Below, piece after piece: positions 5,177 to 9,459 of a stretch of DNA of 9,459 bases. The position numbers and the translations under genes are program-made. This DNA is from Flavobacteriales bacterium UBA2040 (GTDB taxonomy: Bacteria; Bacteroidota; Bacteroidia; Flavobacteriales_D; Crocinitomicaceae): contig DDBE01000085.1 in NCBI GenBank assembly GCA_002332715.1, positions 7,591-17,049 on the forward strand, read 5' to 3'. The notes below the pieces were generated by a model. That model saw only the letters and a list, made by a program, of their open reading frames with translations, ran no database searches and was not told the DNA's origin. How positions within the stretch are numbered: position 1 is the first letter of the stretch; the number at the start of each line of letters is the position of its first letter.

Positions 5177-6352
5177 ATGATTTCGTTCAACAATACCGAG
5201 ATTGCTTTTAAAGAAAAGAGCAACCAGGATTTGAAGCAGACAAAGCTACTGTTCAAACTCATTGGCTCTCCCTTTTTGGTTAAAATTGGGAAAACCGCAA
5301 CCCTTTTGGCTCTAAAGCTACGACTCCCTATCCAAGGCTTGATAAAAAGAACGATTTTTAGACAGTTTTGCGGAGGTGAAAATATTGAAGAATGCGCTGG
5401 AAGAATTAAAGAACTAAAAGATTCCGGAATCGGTGCCATCCTCGACTATTCCATTGAAGGAAAAACCGCGGAAGTTGATTTTAATGCAACAGTGGATGAG
5501 ATAATGGACACATTGATTGCGGGTGAAGGAAATAAAGCGATTCCATTTGCAGTATTTAAGGTAACAGGTATTTCTCGTTTTGGCTTACTTGAAAAAATAA
5601 ATGATGCGAACGCCGAACTGTTAGAATCAGAAAAAGCTGAATTGGCCCGACTAATGGAAAGAATAGAAAAACTAGCGAAAAAATCATTTGACACAAAAAC
5701 GCCTCTCTTTTTCGATGCGGAAGAAACTTGGATTCAAGATGGCATCGATAGAATCACCTATGCTTTGATGGAGAAATACAACAAGGAGAAAGCCATAATT
5801 TACAATACCCTTCAAATTTATCGTCACGATAGACTCGAACATTTAAAAAAACAAACAGCGATCGCACAAGCAGCCGGATATAAACTGGGAATTAAGTTGG
5901 TTCGAGGGGCGTATATGGAAAAAGAACGTGATCGTGCAGAGGACAAAAAGTACCCTTCACCAATACAACCCAATAAAATAGCTACGGATAAAGATTTTGA
6001 CGATGCGCTTCGATTCATGGTCGATTATATAGATTATATTTCATTCTGCGCGGGTTCTCACAACGAGGAAAGCAATGCACTCCTAACTCAATTGATGCAA
6101 GAAAAAGGAATTACTCACGATGACCCAAGAGCATATTTTGCTCAATTGTTGGGAATGTCAGATCATATCACGTATAATCTAGCCCATGCCAATTACAACG
6201 TTGCCAAATACGTACCGTACGGACCAATTTCCGAGGTAATGCCTTATCTGTTGCGTCGCGCCGATGAAAACACATCTGTTGCGGGACAAACCAGCAGAGA
6301 GTTATCTTTAATTCTTCAAGAAACTAAAAGAAGGAAGGCGGAGAAAAAATAG
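5177..6352 (+). CDS. Proline dehydrogenase (monofunctional, FAD-dependent)
   Basis: A 391-residue enzyme that oxidises L-proline to pyrroline-5-carboxylate and passes electrons through FAD to the quinone pool, probably at the inner face of the cytoplasmic membrane. The PRODH TIM barrel covers about residues 80-375. Visible landmarks are YRHDRLEHL (about 215-223), KLVRGAYMEKER (240-251), GSHNEESN (293-300), LGMSDH (325-330) and the substrate-binding signature YLLRRADEN (357-365), whose two arginines hold the proline carboxylate. It lacks the P5C dehydrogenase half of PutA, so a separate P5C dehydrogenase is expected elsewhere. The length is typical for Bacteroidota. The start is ATG 5177, fixed by the -7 box just upstream. 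The rhomboid-like gene follows after two bases and is probably co-transcribed. Confidence 0.95.
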   Translation: MISFNNTEIAFKEKSNQDLKQTKLLFKLIGSPFLVKIGKTATLLALKLRLPIQGLIKRTIFRQFCGGENIEECAGRIKELKDSGIGAILDYSIEGKTAEVDFNATVDEIMDTLIAGEGNKAIPFAVFKVTGISRFGLLEKINDANAELLESEKAELARLMERIEKLAKKSFDTKTPLFFDAEETWIQDGIDRITYALMEKYNKEKAIIYNTLQIYRHDRLEHLKKQTAIAQAAGYKLGIKLVRGAYMEKERDRAEDKKYPSPIQPNKIATDKDFDDALRFMVDYIDYISFCAGSHNEESNALLTQLMQEKGITHDDPRAYFAQLLGMSDHITYNLAHANYNVAKYVPYGPISEVMPYLLRRADENTSVAGQTSRELSLILQETKRRKAEKK

Positions 6353-6354
6353 TA

Positions 6355-7281
6355 ATGAATTCAACTACGACGAAAACTAAAGTTATTTGGACCTATATCA
6401 TTGGTGCATTTGTCCTACTCGCCTATATTGGGATGAGTTATCAGTCTTCAACACTTGAAATTCCCGATTCAATTCTTGTAAAATACGGCGCACCGTATGC
6501 TAAAGATATATACGATGGCCAATTTTGGGGAGTTATCGCAAACTCTTTTCTACAGAATAATTTCACTCTTTTTATTTGCAATATTTTATTCTTTGTTTTT
6601 ATTGGGCGAATAGTTGAAAAAAAGAATGGAACATGGTTCTTGCTTTTCTTTGGCCTGGGTAGTTCCATTATAACGTCATGCGCTGAATTGGCTTTTTCAG
6701 GTGATCCTGGCGTTGGACTTACAGGAGTGAACTTTGGACTTTTGGGCTACATCTTACTTTCGAAAAAAATAGTTTGGAAGAATCCTTGGTTACGTGCTTC
6801 ACCTTGGTTTTTTGTTGGAGTTGTCTTGTTTTTATGTGCTGAACAAATTATTCAAAACGATTATAAAATAGCTGTTTTTTCTATTTTGTCGGGATTAGTT
6901 TTTGGGATTGTTGTAGCTTTAACACAAGGAATCAAATGGATTTTTTATTTCACCCAAGCCCTATTTTTCAGCGTCAGCTTCGTTTCTTTACTTTTTAATC
7001 CTTATTCATCCGAATGGCATACCTTTAAAGGTTATAGACATATTAAGGAAGGAAAAATAAAAGAAGCTAAAATACATTATAAAAAAGCATTAAAAATTTC
7101 ACCGGACAATGTGGCGGCTCAGTACAATTTAAAGCTCATCCGAATAGAGTCTTTGATCAACAAAGCTTATGAATTGCATTTAAACAAAGACTATACATCT
7201 GCCCGAAACGTGTATATTCAAATACTAAAAATCGACGAGACCAACAAATGGGCAAAGGAAAACTTAGCTGAATTGCCCTAA
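6355..7281 (+). CDS. Rhomboid-fold pseudoprotease with C-terminal TPR tail
   Basis: A 308-residue membrane protein with about six or seven hydrophobic segments (about 10-27, 57-85, 93-112, 119-136, 150-166, 171-190, 195-214) and then a soluble tail. The core lines up with E. coli GlpG: FICN with conserved Asn76, VEKKNG (87-92) against VEKRLG, GLTGVNFGLLGY (121-132) against GLSGVVYALMGY, and ILSGLVFG (177-184) against HIAGLIVG. The catalytic Ser is therefore Thr123 and the catalytic His is Ile177, so proteolysis is not expected. The first-segment His of the oxyanion site is also missing (Leu72). Residues 221-305 read as two TPR-type helix pairs (GYRHIKEGKIKEAKIHYKKA and AYELHLNKDYTSARNVYIQI), a protein-binding module. 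It starts two bases after the proline dehydrogenase stop (TAGTAATG) and is likely in its operon. A scaffold or chaperone role is inference. Confidence 0.75.
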   Translation: MNSTTTKTKVIWTYIIGAFVLLAYIGMSYQSSTLEIPDSILVKYGAPYAKDIYDGQFWGVIANSFLQNNFTLFICNILFFVFIGRIVEKKNGTWFLLFFGLGSSIITSCAELAFSGDPGVGLTGVNFGLLGYILLSKKIVWKNPWLRASPWFFVGVVLFLCAEQIIQNDYKIAVFSILSGLVFGIVVALTQGIKWIFYFTQALFFSVSFVSLLFNPYSSEWHTFKGYRHIKEGKIKEAKIHYKKALKISPDNVAAQYNLKLIRIESLINKAYELHLNKDYTSARNVYIQILKIDETNKWAKENLAELP

Positions 7282-7339
7282 TAGTAATCGACATTATTTA
7301 AAGTTTTACACAGAACCAATTTTCGAATCACTCTTTGAG

Positions 7340-7347
7340 TATATTTG
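7340..7347 (+). promoter_or_regulatory. -7 box (TATATTTG) of the phosphoribosyltransferase-murQ pair
   Basis: An exact TAnnTTTG match 19 bases before ATG 7367, in the 85-base gap after the rhomboid-like gene. It predicts a leader of about 15 bases, too short for a PyrR-type attenuator. The rest of the gap shows no hairpin or other signal. Confidence 0.55.
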
Positions 7348-7366
7348 TTTAAAGACGTTTTATCTC

Positions 7367-7861
7367 ATGCAACTCATCCTTAATTCTCAAGAGATTCATC
7401 AAAAATTGGTTCGTATTGCGCATCAGATTCTCGAATCGACCTACGATTTGAAAAAAATCTATTTGGGAGGAATTGTCGGAAATGGAATTTTAATGGCAAA
7501 GGAATTGGCTGAATTAATTCAATCAAATGGAAAACAAGAAGTTATTGTCTTTGAAATAAAGGTAAACAAAGCTACTCCCTGGGAGGATAAAATTGAATTA
7601 TCTATAGATGAGAAAGAACTCAAAGACGGTTATATTCTTCTATGTGACGACGTTTTGAATTCGGGTAAAACCATGCAATATGCATTGGTTAAGATACTAG
7701 AACAACCTACCATGGCAATAGCAACAGTAGCGATGGTCGACCGAAAACACAGGCGCTATCCAATCAAAGCTGACTTTGTAGGATTAAGTCTATCTACCAC
7801 ACTAAAGGAACGGGTTGAGATAAAAGCCAAAAATGGCGAATATGAAGCATACTTAGTGTAA
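7367..7861 (+). CDS. PyrR-like phosphoribosyltransferase
   Basis: A 164-residue type I phosphoribosyltransferase that resembles PyrR along its length: LVRIAHQILE (14-23), the PRPP-binding motif ILLCDDVLNSGKT (90-102), and VDRKHRRYPIKADFVG (124-139), which parallels the VDRGHRELPIRADYIG segment of Bacillus PyrR. It is shorter than PyrR (about 180), mostly because the stretch before the PRPP motif is reduced. The loop that reads KTRG in Bacillus PyrR is VGNG (37-40) here. This casts doubt on both uracil phosphoribosyltransferase activity and RNA-binding regulation of the pyr operon. No pyr gene is nearby. The likely chemistry is nucleobase plus PRPP, substrate unknown. It has its own -7 box and is followed after two bases by murQ. 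Confidence 0.8.
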   Translation: MQLILNSQEIHQKLVRIAHQILESTYDLKKIYLGGIVGNGILMAKELAELIQSNGKQEVIVFEIKVNKATPWEDKIELSIDEKELKDGYILLCDDVLNSGKTMQYALVKILEQPTMAIATVAMVDRKHRRYPIKADFVGLSLSTTLKERVEIKAKNGEYEAYLV

Positions 7862-7863
7862 CC

Positions 7864-8667
7864 ATGGAAAGAATAACAGAATCCAGTTCGAACTACAACG
7901 ATTTGGAAAAAATGACAGTATTTGAACTTCTCCAAAACATCAATCGAGAAGATCATAAGGTGGCCCAAGCCGTTCGAGAATGTATTCCTGAAATAGAAGC
8001 TTTTGTAACTGCATGTGCAAAGAAAATGTGCAAAGGTGGACGATTGTTTTACATGGGCGCTGGCACTAGCGGACGCTTAGGAGTAGTAGACGCCAGTGAG
8101 TGTCCTCCTACTTTTGGTGTTTCTGAAAATGTGATCGTAGGTCTTATAGCAGGTGGTGATCAAGCAATCAGGCGAGCAGTGGAATTTGCTGAGGACGATA
8201 AAAAACAAGGCTGGAATGATTTAATGGACGCAGAAATTACAGATTTGGATACTGTCGTTGGTATTGCAGCTTCTGGCACCACACCTTATGTTATTGGAGC
8301 ACTTCGCGCTTGTAAAGACCACAATATTCTAACGGCAGGGATCACTTGTAACCCTGAATCTCCTTTATCTATTGTGCCTGACCATCCCATTGTACCTGTT
8401 GTTGGACCAGAATTTGTGACCGGCAGCACACGCATGAAATCTGGAACTGCGCAAAAATTGGTTTTGAACATGATTTCAACTTCCTTAATGATTCAGCTGG
8501 GGCATGTCAAAGGAAACAAAATGGTGGACATGCAATTGAGCAATGACAAATTGTTAGATCGTGGAGCAAAGATGGTTCAATCTGGATTGGAATGTACTTA
8601 CGAAGAAGCTGAGGCATTGTTGAAAAAGTATGGTTCCGTGCGAAAAGCAATCGACAGTACAGTTTAA
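7864..8667 (+). CDS. murQ: N-acetylmuramic acid 6-phosphate etherase
   Basis: A 267-residue cytoplasmic SIS-domain enzyme that splits the lactyl ether of MurNAc-6-phosphate into GlcNAc-6-phosphate and D-lactate, a step in recycling cell-wall sugars. It begins with the family's TESSSNYNDLEKM. The sugar-phosphate site GAGTSGRLG is at 65-73, followed by VDASECPPTFG with catalytic Glu79. The second conserved acid is Glu110 in EFAEDD. The signature GSTRMKSGTAQKLVLNMIST is at about 187-206. The C-terminal small helical domain (YEEAEALLKKYGSVRKAI) is present. It is a little shorter than E. coli MurQ (298) but usual for Bacteroidota. No MurNAc kinase, anhydro-MurNAc kinase or MurNAc transporter is in the window. 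It sits two bases after the phosphoribosyltransferase gene, so the pair is probably co-transcribed; no functional link is obvious. Confidence 0.95.
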   Translation: MERITESSSNYNDLEKMTVFELLQNINREDHKVAQAVRECIPEIEAFVTACAKKMCKGGRLFYMGAGTSGRLGVVDASECPPTFGVSENVIVGLIAGGDQAIRRAVEFAEDDKKQGWNDLMDAEITDLDTVVGIAASGTTPYVIGALRACKDHNILTAGITCNPESPLSIVPDHPIVPVVGPEFVTGSTRMKSGTAQKLVLNMISTSLMIQLGHVKGNKMVDMQLSNDKLLDRGAKMVQSGLECTYEEAEALLKKYGSVRKAIDSTV

Positions 8668-9459
8668 TCTTTCAGCCAGCCATAGTAGCGAGCGTCCTGT
8701 AAATTGTGCGGATTGGCAACTGGACTTTCCTCTAATTTTGGTGGAGACACCATCATCACATAACTCCATCCATTTTCTCGAGCTAGCACCTGGTAGTACG
8801 AATTTTTAGGATAATGAATGATTGAATTCGTTTTTGCAAAAATAGAGGCGTCGTTTTTAATTTTTCCCTTCGACCAATACAAAACTTTCGCTTTTTTCAA
8901 ACGAACATAACTCTTTGGATACTTTGACTTTTTGGGGAAAAGCTGACCCTTAATTCCAGTATCTCTTGCAATAAAATATCGTTTTGTGAATCTAATTTTG
9001 TTGCGCATCCAGCGCACTCTTTGCACTAAATGTGTGAATTGCTGACAACAAGGATACCTGTGGTGATATAGAATTATCTCGCCTGTATTTGGGTGAATTT
9101 TGTATGCCATGAGATAACCATCATCCCAAAATACTTCTTTCCAAACACGGCCATACTTTACAAATAGTGAAAACTGTTCTTTTTCATTTGAAACAAGAGG
9201 CTTACCGCTAAAAATCAATTCCTCTTGTCCGTCCCTATCCAAGTCTGCCATAAACCAATTCTTAGAAAAATGATCCCAATATGGAGCGAATTTCAATTCT
9301 GAATCTACCGCCTTTGAATAATCGTGCTTCAATAGATTGTTCTCGAACAACAATTCCACTTCCGCTTTCTTTTTATCTGGGTTTTGATTCAGAGCAAGGT
9401 CAAAATCTGTTCTACCCTTGTTTACGAATAAATCTACATCCACTCGGGGCAGCACAACT
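8664..9459 (-). CDS. 3' part of a surface or exported protein with Ca-loop and SH3-like end (partial)
   Basis: The frame is open from its stop (8664-8666) through the right edge of the window, so the N-terminus is missing. A GTG at 9455 is the first possible start inside the window, but no signal peptide follows and the true start is likely beyond the edge. Counted from that GTG, residues 69-80 (MADLDRDGQEEL) form a D-x-D-x-D-G-x-x-E calcium-binding loop of the FG-GAP/VCBS or dockerin-like type. Residues about 95-165 are rich in aromatic and basic residues with a CC pair (136-137). The last 70 residues (VLYWSKGK..., ENGWSYVMM, ending YYGWLKD) look like a bacterial SH3-type domain, often found in cell-wall-associated proteins. 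I do not recognise a specific family. Its stop codon overlaps that of murQ on the opposite strand. Confidence 0.7.
   Translation of the reverse strand, partial: VVLPRVDVDLFVNKGRTDFDLALNQNPDKKKAEVELLFENNLLKHDYSKAVDSELKFAPYWDHFSKNWFMADLDRDGQEELIFSGKPLVSNEKEQFSLFVKYGRVWKEVFWDDGYLMAYKIHPNTGEIILYHHRYPCCQQFTHLVQRVRWMRNKIRFTKRYFIARDTGIKGQLFPKKSKYPKSYVRLKKAKVLYWSKGKIKNDASIFAKTNSIIHYPKNSYYQVLARENGWSYVMMVSPPKLEESPVANPHNLQDARYYGWLKD

Overview
The window looks like chromosomal DNA from a Bacteroidota species, most likely of the order Flavobacteriales. The DNA is AT-rich, Shine-Dalgarno sites are largely absent, and several genes are preceded by the Bacteroidota sigma-A -7 element TAnnTTTG. The gene families also fit: a short MerR-type regulator, a stand-alone proline dehydrogenase of about 390 residues, a PyrR-like phosphoribosyltransferase and a DUF4890/Spy-like exported protein. 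I cannot assign a genus. The content is mostly housekeeping; I see no phage, insertion sequence, CRISPR array, tRNA or rRNA.

Layout, left to right. 18-458 (+) is a small exported Spy/DUF4890-like protein with a His-rich tail, followed by a good intrinsic terminator (507-537). 575-968 (+) is a decayed VOC/glyoxalase-superfamily gene with two single-base deletions and one nonsense codon. 955-1470 (-) is a lipoprotein MsrB. 1607-2779 (+) is an MFS transporter. 2772-2897 (-) is a 42-codon remnant resembling the N-terminus of a GNAT acetyltransferase, with an internal stop and an apparently intact -7 box. 2997-3656 (-) is a secreted NlpC/P60 cell-wall hydrolase, divergent from 3709-4044 (+), a minimal MerR-type regulator. 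4047-5099 (-) is aroB, divergent from 5177-6352 (+), a proline dehydrogenase. Two bases after that gene comes 6355-7281 (+), a rhomboid-fold membrane protein lacking the catalytic Ser and His and carrying a C-terminal TPR tail. 7367-7861 (+) PyrR-like phosphoribosyltransferase and 7864-8667 (+) murQ form a tight pair. 8664 to the right edge (-) is the 3' part of an exported or surface protein with an FG-GAP-like calcium loop and an SH3-like end.

How the genes fit together. Two genes concern peptidoglycan (the NlpC/P60 hydrolase and murQ, which recycles MurNAc-6-phosphate). MsrB repairs oxidised methionine, probably outside the cytoplasm. aroB feeds the shikimate pathway and proline dehydrogenase feeds electrons from proline into the respiratory chain. 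Genes are packed tightly: convergent pairs overlap or nearly touch (955-968, 4045-4046, 8664-8667) and divergent pairs share short promoter regions.

The points most worth a second look are the two pseudogenes, the rhomboid pseudoprotease-TPR protein next to proline dehydrogenase, and -7 boxes placed so close to ATG codons that the mRNAs should be leaderless or nearly so. I did not find a convincing undescribed multi-gene system.
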